Shown: positions 5,582 to 12,785, numbered from the stretch's first letter. The stretch is DNA of 15,387 nucleotides from an uncultured bacterium (GCA_946061355.1 CAMGRE010000032.1:1-15387); one strand, 5' to 3'. Notes: a model not told the origin generated them from the letters alone. Numbers and translations are program-made.

Positions 5582-7693
5582 TTAAACCTCAAACATCAAC
5601 TCGCCGTATGTAGGAATCGGCCACAGTTCTTTGTCAACGATCATCTCAAGTTCATCAGCCGGTGTTCTCAGTTCCTCCATGATTGCCTTAACGGTATCCT
5701 TGTAGAAGAACGCCTGCTCCTTGACATCCTCCATAGCGCCTGCCTTCGTCTCTGCATCTTTAAGTGCAGCCAGAGCCTTCTGCATAGCAGACAGCTTCTC
5801 TGTGACAGTCTTTAACAGATCTGCCTGAACGGATGCGTCCGCGCCCGCCTCCTTAACCGCAAGAACGGTATCCGCCAGATTCTTGCTGTATTTTACAACC
5901 GCAGGAATGATCTTCTTGCCTGCCATATCGATCATGGTCAACGCCTCGATATTGATCGTCTTGGCGTATGTCTCATAGATGATCTCTTCTCTGGACTCAA
6001 GCTCAACCTTTGTAAAGATGCCGAACTTCTCAAACAGAGAAACTGCCTTATCTGTCGTAAGCGTTTCTGCCGCCTCGATCATGGACTTGATGTTCGGAAG
6101 TCCGCGCCTCTCTGCCTCTGCAACCCATTCATCAGAATATCCGTTTCCGTTGAAGATGATTCTCTGATGCTTTGTCATGTACTCCTTGATCAGATCATGC
6201 ACTGCCTGATCAAAGTCAGAAGCCTTCTCCAGAACATCTGCAGCCTCACAGAACGCTTCCGCAACGATAGCGTTCAGTGTGGTGTTCGGGCTTGCGATGG
6301 AATCCGCAGAGCCAACCATACGGAACTCAAATTTATTTCCGGTAAATGCAAACGGCGATGTTCTGTTACGATCCGTTGCATCTTTCTCAAAATCAGGAAG
6401 TGTAGATACACCTGTCTCCAGCTTGCCGCCCTCTTTCAGATGGGAAGCATCACCTGTCTCGATCAACTGTTTCACCACATCCTCAAGCTGCTCGCCAAGG
6501 AACATGGAGATGATAGCCGGAGGTGCCTCGTTTGCTCCCAGTCTGTGATCATTACCGACATCGGATGCGCTCTGACGCAACAGATCTGCATGTGTGTCAA
6601 CCGCTTTCATGATACATGCCAGCACCAGAAGGAACTGTACGTTTCTGTTCGGTGTATCGCCGGGATCCAACAGGTTCACGCCGTTATCTGTTGTGATGGA
6701 CCAGTTGTTATGTTTGCCGGAACCATTTACACCTGCGTAAGGCTTCTCGTGAAGCAGACATCTCAGTCCATGTCTGTCGGCAACTCTCTTCATTGCCTCC
6801 ATAACAAGCTGATTGTGATCTACCGCAATGTTTGCCGTCTCATAAATGGGAGCCAGCTCATGCTGTGCGGGAGCAACTTCGTTATGCTGCGTCTTTGCCG
6901 TTACGCCAAGCTTCCACAGTTCTTCATTCAGGTCTTTCATATAAGCGCCCACGCGCTCTCTGATGACACCGAAGTAATGATCCTCCATCTCCTGACCCTT
7001 AGGTGCAGGTGCGCCGAACAGTGTACGTCCGGCAAACATCAGATCCTCTCTCTTGAAATAGAGATCCTTATCTACCAGGAAATATTCCTGCTCAGGTCCT
7101 ACGGAAGCAACAACCTTGGTTGCCTCGGTATTTCCGAATAATTTCACGATACGCAGCGCCTGCTCGCTCAGAGTCTCCATGGAACGAAGGAGCGGCGTCT
7201 TCTTATCAAGGGCCTCGCCCGTATAAGAGCAGAATGCTGTAGGAATACAAAGGATCATGCCGCAGGTTGACTCTTTGATAAATGCAGGACTTGTGATATC
7301 CCATGCTGTGTAGCCTCTCGCCTCAAAGGTAGCACGTAAGCCCCCCGACGGGAAGGAGGATGCATCCGGCTCACCTTTGATCAGCTCTTTGCCGGAAAAC
7401 TCTGTGATCATCTTACCCTCTTCGTCCGGATGTGCAACAAACGAATCATGCTTTTCAGCGGTGATACCGGTAAGCGGCTGGAACCAGTGGGTATAATGTG
7501 TCGCACCCTTTGACACTGCCCAGTCCTTCATCGCTTTTGCAACCACGTCAGCGGCAGCCAGCGAAAGCTCTCCACCCTGATCCATAACACGTTTTACTTC
7601 CTTGAACACACTCTTCGGAAGACGCTCTTTCATCTTGCCGGGCGTGAACACGTTTTCTCCGAAAATCTCTTCCACATTAAAGACTTCTTTCAT
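5582..7693 (-). CDS. glnN: Type III glutamine synthetase
   Basis: The 703-residue enzyme condenses ammonia and glutamate to glutamine with ATP in the cytoplasm. Its length and order match GSIII (about 700-730 residues; dodecamers). Motifs: the N-terminal GSIII region with THWFQPLTG (67-75) and SFPSGGLR (113-120), the metal-binding GPEQEYF (199-205), HNEVAPAQHELAP (270-282), and the ATP/glutamate-site GVNGSGKHNNWS (321-332), followed by the long C-terminal part typical of GSIII. The ATG at 7693 is preceded by GGAGAAGGAG. A predicted promoter and a leader of about 110 nt with an intrinsic terminator precede it, suggesting control by premature termination, as often seen for nitrogen genes; the sensing factor is not evident. 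It is transcribed alone: a MITE-like element lies upstream and the separately promoted tRNA-Gln downstream. No clear terminator follows it; a weak AT-rich hairpin lies in the first 50 bases after the stop. Confidence 0.97.
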   Translation of the reverse strand: MKEVFNVEEIFGENVFTPGKMKERLPKSVFKEVKRVMDQGGELSLAAADVVAKAMKDWAVSKGATHYTHWFQPLTGITAEKHDSFVAHPDEEGKMITEFSGKELIKGEPDASSFPSGGLRATFEARGYTAWDITSPAFIKESTCGMILCIPTAFCSYTGEALDKKTPLLRSMETLSEQALRIVKLFGNTEATKVVASVGPEQEYFLVDKDLYFKREDLMFAGRTLFGAPAPKGQEMEDHYFGVIRERVGAYMKDLNEELWKLGVTAKTQHNEVAPAQHELAPIYETANIAVDHNQLVMEAMKRVADRHGLRCLLHEKPYAGVNGSGKHNNWSITTDNGVNLLDPGDTPNRNVQFLLVLACIMKAVDTHADLLRQSASDVGNDHRLGANEAPPAIISMFLGEQLEDVVKQLIETGDASHLKEGGKLETGVSTLPDFEKDATDRNRTSPFAFTGNKFEFRMVGSADSIASPNTTLNAIVAEAFCEAADVLEKASDFDQAVHDLIKEYMTKHQRIIFNGNGYSDEWVAEAERRGLPNIKSMIEAAETLTTDKAVSLFEKFGIFTKVELESREEIIYETYAKTINIEALTMIDMAGKKIIPAVVKYSKNLADTVLAVKEAGADASVQADLLKTVTEKLSAMQKALAALKDAETKAGAMEDVKEQAFFYKDTVKAIMEELRTPADELEMIVDKELWPIPTYGELMFEV

Positions 7694-7730
7694 AACTCTC
7701 TCTCCTTCTCCTCAGTTTAATTTTTTGCGT

Positions 7731-7767
7731 AAAAAAAGACGATCCAACCCTGTGTTGGAACGCCTTT
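7731..7767 (-). terminator. Intrinsic terminator in the glnN leader (candidate attenuator)
   Basis: On the minus strand AAAGGCG pairs with CGTCTTT (one G·U), then one T·T mismatch, then TCCAAC pairs with GTTGGA around the loop ACAGG. A run of 7 T follows, 37 bases before the glnN ATG and about 40 bases after the predicted transcription start. A terminator between a promoter and its gene implies regulated read-through. Confidence 0.75.
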
Positions 7768-7790
7768 GTCCGCAATACTTGATATCTTTT

Positions 7791-7802
7791 GGTCAAATGA
7801 CC
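7791..7802. promoter_or_regulatory. 12-bp palindrome at the glnN transcript start
   Basis: GGTCA-TT-TGACC on the minus strand, within about 15 bases of the predicted transcription start. It could be an operator or a 5'-terminal hairpin; it is too short to decide. Confidence 0.45.
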
Positions 7803-7810
7803 TTTTTTAT

Positions 7811-7856
7811 AAGATACCCCAAGTTTTCTGAAAATGCAAGACTTTTTTAAAAAATT
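7811..7856 (-). promoter_or_regulatory. Promoter of glnN with AT-rich UP-like block
   Basis: On the minus strand, TTGCAT (7839-7834), a 17-bp spacer and TATCTT (7816-7811), with the self-complementary TTTTTTAAAAAA at 7843-7854 just upstream. The predicted start is near 7804, giving a leader of about 110 nt. Confidence 0.6.
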
Positions 7857-7895
7857 ATGCTCATACGCCATTTTGGCATGTTCCACACAACATTG

Positions 7896-7990
7896 ACGCA
7901 CATATTGTAACACGTGCTCCGCACATGTTGCCTCCGGCGGATGCGCATTCGCGCAGTACAATATCTTTTGATATTGTACAATATGTGCGT
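7896..7990. mobile_element. MITE-like element with 14-bp terminal inverted repeats
   Basis: The 95-bp segment begins with ACGCACATATTGTA and ends with its exact reverse complement. It is flanked on both sides by CATTG (7891-7895 and 7991-7995), the pattern of a 5-bp target-site duplication. Inside are further dyads: AACACGTGC/GCACATGTT (7909-7929, one G·U in minus-strand RNA), TGCGC/GCGCA (7942-7955 region), and GTACAATATC-TTTT-GATATTGTAC (7956-7979), the last competing with the right terminal repeat. It encodes no protein and lies between the U32 gene stop and the glnN promoter. Alternatives are a structured 3' UTR or a small RNA. Confidence 0.55.
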
Positions 7991-8010
7991 CATTGCGGTC
8001 AATGCCTATT

Positions 8011-9267
8011 TTATTCGGTTTCTTTTCTGACTCTGAGCAGATCATATTTCTCAGGCTGCTGCGAAAGAGACAGCCAGAGCGTCTGCTGCGGATGCGGTGC
8101 GCTCTCAACTTCAGCGCCATCCTCATCATAAATTGCCTGTACGGATACCGGCAGATTCCGCCCGTCCGGCTTCATGATCTCGATCTCATCCCCCTTGCAG
8201 AATTTGTTTCTCTGCGTGATCCTCGCAAGCGTTTCTCCATGTTCCGGCGCAAAGGGCGCCGCCGTCTCCTCCACGATCCCCAGATAAATATATTCATTGA
8301 TATACGTGTTGGAATCATAAATCTGTGTGTTCTCATCCGGTTTCCCGAAATAGAATCCGGTCGTGAACTGCCGGTACGTACATTTGGAGATCTCCGAAAG
8401 ATACCAGTCCATGTTGTCGCGATACGTCTCCTGAGAAATGTAATAGTCATCGATCGCCTTCCGGTACGTGCGCGCCACGGTCGCAACGTACAGCGCCGTC
8501 TTCATCCTGCCCTCGATCTTCAGACTGTCGATCCCTGCATCGATCAGCTCCGGAATATGCTCTATCATGCACAGATCCTTGGAATTAAAGATATACGTGC
8601 CTCGTTCATTCTCGTAGACCGGCATATATTCCCCCGGCCTCGTCTCCTCCACCACCGCATATTTCCAGCGGCACGGATGCGTGCAGGCGCCCTGGTTGGC
8701 ATCCCTTCCCGTAAAATAATTGCTGAGGAGGCATCTGCCGGAGTAGGAAATACACATGGCGCCGTGGACAAAGCTCTCGATCTCCAGATCGTCCGGTATG
8801 TGTTCCCTGATCTCTTTGATTTCTTTCAGAGAGAGCTCCCGTGCGGACACGACGCGCTTCGCTCCCTGCTCCTTCCAAAACAGATATGTCATGTAATTTG
8901 TATTGTTTGCCTGCGTTGAAATATGAATCTCGATCTCAGGACACACTTTTTTAGCCAGTGTGAACATACCGGGATCCGATATAATCAGCGCATCCGGTCT
9001 AATCTGTGAGAGTTCTTTAAAGTATTGCTCTGCTCCTTCGAGATCCGCATTGTGCGCCAGAATATTGGCAGTCACATATACCTTCACTCCATGCTCATGG
9101 GCAAATGCGATTCCTTCCCGCATTTCCTCCGCAGAGAAGTTCTTTGCTTTTGCCCTCAGACCAAACGCTTCACCGCCGATGTATACGGCATCCGCGCCAA
9201 AAATAACCGCTGTTTTTAAAACCTCCAGACTGCTGGCAGGTATCAGAAGTTCCGGTTTTTTCCTCAT
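8011..9267 (-). CDS. trhP: U32 family protein, TrhP/YrrO-like tRNA uridine 5-hydroxylation protein
   Basis: The protein has 418 residues. The U32 signature is present: ESFVHGAMCISYSGRC at residues 164-179, followed by GACTHPCRW, giving cysteines at 172, 179, 195 and 199 suited to an iron-sulfur cluster. The N-terminal half forms the TIM-barrel-like part (PELLIPASSLEVLKTAVIFGADAVYIGG). U32 proteins were named as peptidases, but B. subtilis YrrN/YrrO and E. coli YegQ (TrhP) are needed for prephenate-dependent 5-hydroxylation of U34 in tRNA. The neighbour 9 bp upstream is a TrmR-like methyltransferase that would methylate the product, which supports this role over collagenase activity. The ATG at 9267 has AGGAGAG just upstream. 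Single U32 proteins in clostridia may replace the YrrN-YrrO pair; that point is inference. Confidence 0.88.
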   Translation of the reverse strand: MRKKPELLIPASSLEVLKTAVIFGADAVYIGGEAFGLRAKAKNFSAEEMREGIAFAHEHGVKVYVTANILAHNADLEGAEQYFKELSQIRPDALIISDPGMFTLAKKVCPEIEIHISTQANNTNYMTYLFWKEQGAKRVVSARELSLKEIKEIREHIPDDLEIESFVHGAMCISYSGRCLLSNYFTGRDANQGACTHPCRWKYAVVEETRPGEYMPVYENERGTYIFNSKDLCMIEHIPELIDAGIDSLKIEGRMKTALYVATVARTYRKAIDDYYISQETYRDNMDWYLSEISKCTYRQFTTGFYFGKPDENTQIYDSNTYINEYIYLGIVEETAAPFAPEHGETLARITQRNKFCKGDEIEIMKPDGRNLPVSVQAIYDEDGAEVESAPHPQQTLWLSLSQQPEKYDLLRVRKETE

Positions 9268-9276
9268 TGCTCTCTC

Positions 9277-9918
9277 CTATCTCTTCACGCTGACTGCCGT
9301 TCCGTCTCCCAGCGTCAGGATCACTGTCTCCAGACCGGCATTGTGTTTGATCTCATACAAATATTCCCGCATTCTGGCATGTATGGTCCTGTTGCGTCTG
9401 GTCACCGCAAAGCGGGATTCGATAATATCTCCATCCTGAAGCACATTGTCGGAGATCAGCACTCCTCCCCGCGGCAGAAGTCTTAAGATCTCCGGCAGGA
9501 AATGGATATACTGTCCCTTTGCCGCATCCATAAAAATCATATCATACGGACCTTCCAGCCCCTTAAGGATCTCTGTCGCATCTCCTTCCAGCAGAGTGAT
9601 CCTGTCCTCTCTGCCCGCCTTCCTGAAATTCTCTTTCGCCAGCGGAATCCTTTTTTCATATTTTTCTATCGTTGTGATATGACAGTCCTTTGGCGCATAT
9701 TCACTCATAAAAAGAGCAGAAAAACCAATGGCGGTCCCCACTTCCAGAATCTGCCGGGGACTGTTCATGGCAATCAGCACCCTGAGCAGGCTCTGCATTT
9801 CCCTTCGTATGATCGGCACATCGGTTTTTCTTGCATATTGTTCCAATTCATTTAAGTAGGCGGGGTTTTCACTGTCCAGAGAATTGATAAAGGTCCTGAC
9901 CCTGTCATCATCCCTCAT
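9277..9918 (-). CDS. trmR: SAM-dependent O-methyltransferase, TrmR (YrrM)-like
   Basis: The 213-residue class I methyltransferase belongs to the catechol/caffeoyl-CoA O-methyltransferase type. Motif I is LEVGTAIGFSALF (58-70), the acidic residue binding the SAM ribose is E85 (ITTIEKYEKR), and the metal-binding residues are D131 (FMDAAKGQY) and D157-N158 (LISDNVL). B. subtilis TrmR (YrrM) methylates 5-hydroxyuridine at position 34 of tRNA to 5-methoxyuridine, and its gene likewise lies between an mltG-like gene and U32 genes, so this assignment is favoured over a small-molecule methyltransferase. The ATG overlaps the stop of the upstream MltG-like gene by 4 bases (ATGA), indicating translational coupling. 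Confidence 0.87.
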   Translation of the reverse strand: MRDDDRVRTFINSLDSENPAYLNELEQYARKTDVPIIRREMQSLLRVLIAMNSPRQILEVGTAIGFSALFMSEYAPKDCHITTIEKYEKRIPLAKENFRKAGREDRITLLEGDATEILKGLEGPYDMIFMDAAKGQYIHFLPEILRLLPRGGVLISDNVLQDGDIIESRFAVTRRNRTIHARMREYLYEIKHNAGLETVILTLGDGTAVSVKR

Positions 9919-10307
9919 TCCATGCCCTCCGTCTCAGTCTCACCATTTCCCGCCGCAAAGATCTCAAGCATCTCCTCCACCGTCATGGCAGTATTCAGAT
10001 CATAGGTGCCGGGCTGCATACCCTCCTCCAGACCGGAAAGCTTCTCCTGGATCACAAACAGCTTTGCATCCCTGATCAGCCCACGCTGCATAAGCATTTC
10101 CGCCACGTCCTGCGTGCTGTCATACTCACCGATCGTGACAGTGACATCACGTCCCGGCTCGGCGTCCATGGGTTCCTCGCCGAATATCCGATATCCATAA
10201 TCGTATGCCTCCACCGCATAGCGGTAGACAAACATCAGAAAGACCGCCGTCACAACCACTTTGATCACTGTTCCGACTACAGCGCCCGCTATTTGTCTGC
10301 CTTCCAT
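9915..10307 (-). CDS. Short MltG (YceG)-like membrane protein lacking the catalytic domain
   Basis: The product has only 130 residues. Residues 6-29 form a single transmembrane helix. Residues about 55-120 match the LysM-like N-terminal subdomain of endolytic transglycosylase MltG (VTVTIGEYDSTQDVAEMLMQRGLIRDAKLFVIQEKL, then LEEGMQPGTYDLNTAMTVEEMLEIFAAG). Full MltG has over 300 residues and a catalytic glutamate in the following domain, which is absent here; the protein ends in an acidic tail. It cannot cleave glycan strands as MltG does, and may instead bind peptidoglycan or a partner. The position before trmR matches yrrL (mltG) in Bacillus. The ATG at 10307 is preceded by AAGGAG; the stop overlaps trmR. 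No downstream frame continues the missing domain, so this is a natural short form rather than a recent frameshift. Confidence 0.75.
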   Translation of the reverse strand: MEGRQIAGAVVGTVIKVVVTAVFLMFVYRYAVEAYDYGYRIFGEEPMDAEPGRDVTVTIGEYDSTQDVAEMLMQRGLIRDAKLFVIQEKLSGLEEGMQPGTYDLNTAMTVEEMLEIFAAGNGETETEGME

Positions 10308-10328
10308 CCTGTTCTCCTTCTTTCTCCT

Positions 10329-10658
10329 CTACAGATCGAGGTCAATTGCCTCCGAAATCTGTGCATATACATTCTGTACCATACGGCATACTGCCAGTTC
10401 ATGCTTCAAATACTCATCCACCAGGGGGTCTGACCTGAATTTCTCAGATTCCGCCAACGTTTCATCCAGTCTGTCATACAGCTCGTCACCGGAATACTGC
10501 CGGTTCATCTCCATCGTCCTGCGACGGAACTCATTGATGGCACGTTCCAGCTCCGGCATCTGCCTGACTCTGTCTCTTAAGTCACAGTAGGTCCGGTACT
10601 CTTCCGTGTTTTTGATCGCCTCTGTCAGTTCTGCTGTCAATTCCTCTAATGTTCTCAT
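10329..10658 (-). CDS. YlbF/YmcA-family regulator
   Basis: The product, about 109 residues, is almost entirely helical and charged (AELTEAIKNTEEYRTYCDLRDRVRQMPELERAINEFRRRT, then MVQNVYAQISEAIDL), matching the YlbF/YmcA (Com_YlbF) family. In B. subtilis, YlbF, YmcA and YaaT form a complex that modulates RNase Y-dependent mRNA processing, biofilm formation and competence. The gene follows the RNase J gene directly, which fits a role in RNA turnover. I chose the ATG at 10658, preceded by a GGGGG stretch about 9 bases upstream; an in-frame ATG at 10691 would overlap the end of the RNase J gene without an SD and add 11 residues. The exact start is uncertain. Confidence 0.82.
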   Translation of the reverse strand: MRTLEELTAELTEAIKNTEEYRTYCDLRDRVRQMPELERAINEFRRRTMEMNRQYSGDELYDRLDETLAESEKFRSDPLVDEYLKHELAVCRMVQNVYAQISEAIDLDL

Positions 10659-10683
10659 TTCTGTCAACCCCCGTTGTAATTTA

Positions 10684-12354
10684 TCAGACATCCATAATGA
10701 TCGGCAGGATCATGGGACGACGCTTTGTCTTTCTCCAGACAAAATCTCCCAGAGAATCTTTGATCACGGATTTGAGCTTGCCCCAATCGCTGATTCCTCT
10801 GTCCAGACAGTTCTCTATACGTTCCTCGATGATCATTCTCGCCTCATCCATCAGTTCGTCAGACTCCCTGACATAGACAAAGCCTCTGGATACAATATCG
10901 GGACCCGATACAAGCTGATTGCCCACACCGTCCAGTGCCAGCACCACGATCAGAATGCCGTCCTCTGCCAGATGCTGTCTGTCCCTGAGCACGATATTCC
11001 CGACATCTCCGACTCCGAGACCGTCCACCAGGATCGTTCCCACCGGGACCTTGCCGGAAACGGCTGCACTCTCCTCATCGAGCTCCAGCACATCACCGGA
11101 ACTTAAAATAAAGATGTTGTCCTTATCGATACCGAGTTCCTGCGCCAGTCTCGCCTGCGCCTTCAGGTGTTTGTATTCTCCGTGAACGGGGATCGCATAT
11201 TTGGGACGCACCAGCGTATAGATCAGCTTGATCTCCTCCTGGCAGGCATGCCCCGACACATGGGTATCCTGAAAGATCACATCGGCTCCCTTGGCAAACA
11301 GCTCGTTGATCACCTTTGAAACGGCTTTCTCATTTCCGGGGATCGGATTTGAGGAAAAGATCACCGTATCGCCCGGCTTGATCGAGATCTTCTTATGCAC
11401 GTTGCTCGCCATGCGGCTCAGTGCTGCCATACTCTCTCCCTGACTTCCGGTCGTGATCACAACCATCTTCTCATCGGGATAATTCTTCATCTGCTCGATA
11501 TCGATCAGCGTATTTTCCGGAATATTGATCCGGTTCAGATTCTGAGCGATCTCGATAATATTGACCATACTCCTGCCTTCAACCACCACCTTGCGGTCAA
11601 AACGGCACGCGGAATTGATGATCTGCTGCACCCTGTCCACATTGGACGCAAAGGTTGCAATGATGATACGCGTATTTTTATGTTCCGCAAAGATCGTATC
11701 AAACGTTCTGCCAAGCGTCTTTTCCGACTGGGTAAAGCCGGGACGCTCCGCATTGGTACTGTCACACATCAGTGCCAGTACACCCTTTTTCCCGATCTCC
11801 GCAAATCTCTGCAGATCGATGGCATCCCCGTATACCGGCGTATAATCCACCTTGAAATCTCCCGTATGCACTACGATTCCCGCAGGGGAATAGATCGCAA
11901 GAGCCGCAGCGTCCACGATGCTGTGATTGGTCTTGATATATTCGATCCGGAACTGTCCAAGATTGATGGACTGTCCGAATTTGACCACTTTACGTTTCGT
12001 ACCTTTGAGCAGATCATGCTCCTTCAGTTTGTTCTCAATAATGCCCATCGTCAGCTTGGTCGCATAGATCGGAACATTCAGTTCCTTGAGCACATAAGGC
12101 AGTGCGCCGATATGATCCTCGTGGCCGTGTGTGATCATAAAAGCCTTTACCTTGTCCTGATTATCCTTCAGATAAGTAATATCGGGAATGACCATATCAA
12201 TTCCCAGCATGTCATCATCCGGGAAGGACAGACCACAGTCCACCACAACAATACTGTCTTCGTACTCAAAGGCAGTAATGTTCATACCGATCTGTTCCAG
12301 ACCTCCAAGCGGAATAATCTTCAGTCTGGATCCGCTATTCTCTTTTTTCTTCAA
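10684..12354 (-). CDS. rnj: Ribonuclease J
   Basis: The product is a 556-residue metallo-beta-lactamase/beta-CASP ribonuclease, the usual length of RNase J1/J2. It has 5'-3' exonuclease and endonuclease activity in mRNA decay and rRNA maturation. Motif II HxHxDH is HGHEDH at residues 76-81; other metal and beta-CASP elements are the DCGLSFPDDDMLGID region, VHTGDFKVD, and the C-terminal IPVHGEYKHLKA. Since the HxHxDH motif is intact, it should be catalytically active. The start is a TTG at 12354 with GGAGGT about 9 bases upstream; the next bases give MKKKENSGSRLKIIPLGGLEQIG, the usual family opening. A 7-bp hairpin ends inside that SD. It is preceded by a 170-bp gap after the DUF1292 gene and followed by ylbF. 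Confidence 0.95.
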   Translation of the reverse strand: MKKKENSGSRLKIIPLGGLEQIGMNITAFEYEDSIVVVDCGLSFPDDDMLGIDMVIPDITYLKDNQDKVKAFMITHGHEDHIGALPYVLKELNVPIYATKLTMGIIENKLKEHDLLKGTKRKVVKFGQSINLGQFRIEYIKTNHSIVDAAALAIYSPAGIVVHTGDFKVDYTPVYGDAIDLQRFAEIGKKGVLALMCDSTNAERPGFTQSEKTLGRTFDTIFAEHKNTRIIIATFASNVDRVQQIINSACRFDRKVVVEGRSMVNIIEIAQNLNRINIPENTLIDIEQMKNYPDEKMVVITTGSQGESMAALSRMASNVHKKISIKPGDTVIFSSNPIPGNEKAVSKVINELFAKGADVIFQDTHVSGHACQEEIKLIYTLVRPKYAIPVHGEYKHLKAQARLAQELGIDKDNIFILSSGDVLELDEESAAVSGKVPVGTILVDGLGVGDVGNIVLRDRQHLAEDGILIVVLALDGVGNQLVSGPDIVSRGFVYVRESDELMDEARMIIEERIENCLDRGISDWGKLKSVIKDSLGDFVWRKTKRRPMILPIIMDV

Positions 12355-12363
12355 CTTAAATCT

Positions 12364-12389
12364 ACCTCCACATTCTTCTTGCGAATGTG
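12364..12389 (-). promoter_or_regulatory. Hairpin directly before the RNase J ribosome binding site
   Basis: On the minus strand CACATTC and GAATGTG (12389-12383 and 12375-12369) pair around a 7-base loop, and the last G of the stem is the first G of the SD GGAGGT (12369-12364). Such a hairpin could modulate ribosome access or act as an RNA processing site. Confidence 0.4.
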
Positions 12390-12524
12390 CAGAGCCTTAC
12401 AGTTGCATCCGGCAATGGATCACTCCATCCACACAAAGCAGGAATGCCAGTCCGTTTCTCTGCCCACGCTTCTCCTGTCTGGGACATCGAAAACTGCCAT
12501 TCTGTCCTGTCTGTCCGGACAAAA

Positions 12525-12782
12525 CTATGATTCCAACTCTACATCATCCAATATTTTTTCAAACATTTCCGCAACGGCAGAAAGTTCTTCATCCTCTGTT
12601 ACGATTTCATAGACGCTTTCGCTGTCTGTGGGAGACGCCATATCCTTTAAGATCAGCGCTTCTCCGTCTCCCTCTTCCGTATCTGTTACCAATATATAAT
12701 TCCTGCCGGCAATGGTGGTCTGCTCTAATACATAAAACTCAACGGATTCTCCATCGTCCGGCGTAAAAACTATCTTTTCCAA
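12525..12782 (-). CDS. DUF1292 protein (YrzB-like)
   Basis: This is an 85-residue acidic cytoplasmic protein of the DUF1292 family (B. subtilis YrzB). The typical core is seen: VEFYVLEQTTIAGRNYILVTD, then EALILKDM and YEIVTEDEELSAVAEMFEKIL at the C-terminus. The function is unknown. It lies 3 bp behind ruvX, and the SD GGAG overlaps the ruvX end; the start codon is TTG at 12782, about 8 bases from that SD. The position directly after ireB and ruvX is the same as in many Firmicutes, which supports the family call. The gap to the RNase J gene downstream is unusually long for this cluster. Confidence 0.88.
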   Translation of the reverse strand: MEKIVFTPDDGESVEFYVLEQTTIAGRNYILVTDTEEGDGEALILKDMASPTDSESVYEIVTEDEELSAVAEMFEKILDDVELES

Positions 12783-12785
12783 GTT

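Noticed and set aside
7864..7882. Possible terminator for the U32 gene (GCCA/TGGC hairpin and later T run on the minus strand)
   Set aside because: The stem is short with a bulge and the T run begins 7 bases away, so it does not meet the usual pattern; the T run is better explained as the UP-like block of the glnN promoter.
7894..7992. CRISPR-like or satellite repeat array in the U32-glnN gap
   Set aside because: The repeated sequences are inverted rather than direct and occur once per side, without regular spacers.
7677..8129. Open minus-strand frame of about 150 codons across the U32-glnN gap
   Set aside because: It overlaps both real genes, runs through the inverted repeats and promoter, and its product is rich in Arg/Lys with no recognisable family.
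12420..12500. 26-codon open frame before the RNase J gene, with an AGGA-like site
   Set aside because: No similarity or typical leader-peptide features (no runs of one amino acid), and short frames of this size are expected by chance.
11395..12612. 405-codon plus-strand frame opposite the RNase J gene
   Set aside because: RNase J is unmistakable on the other strand, and the plus-strand product shows only shadow composition.
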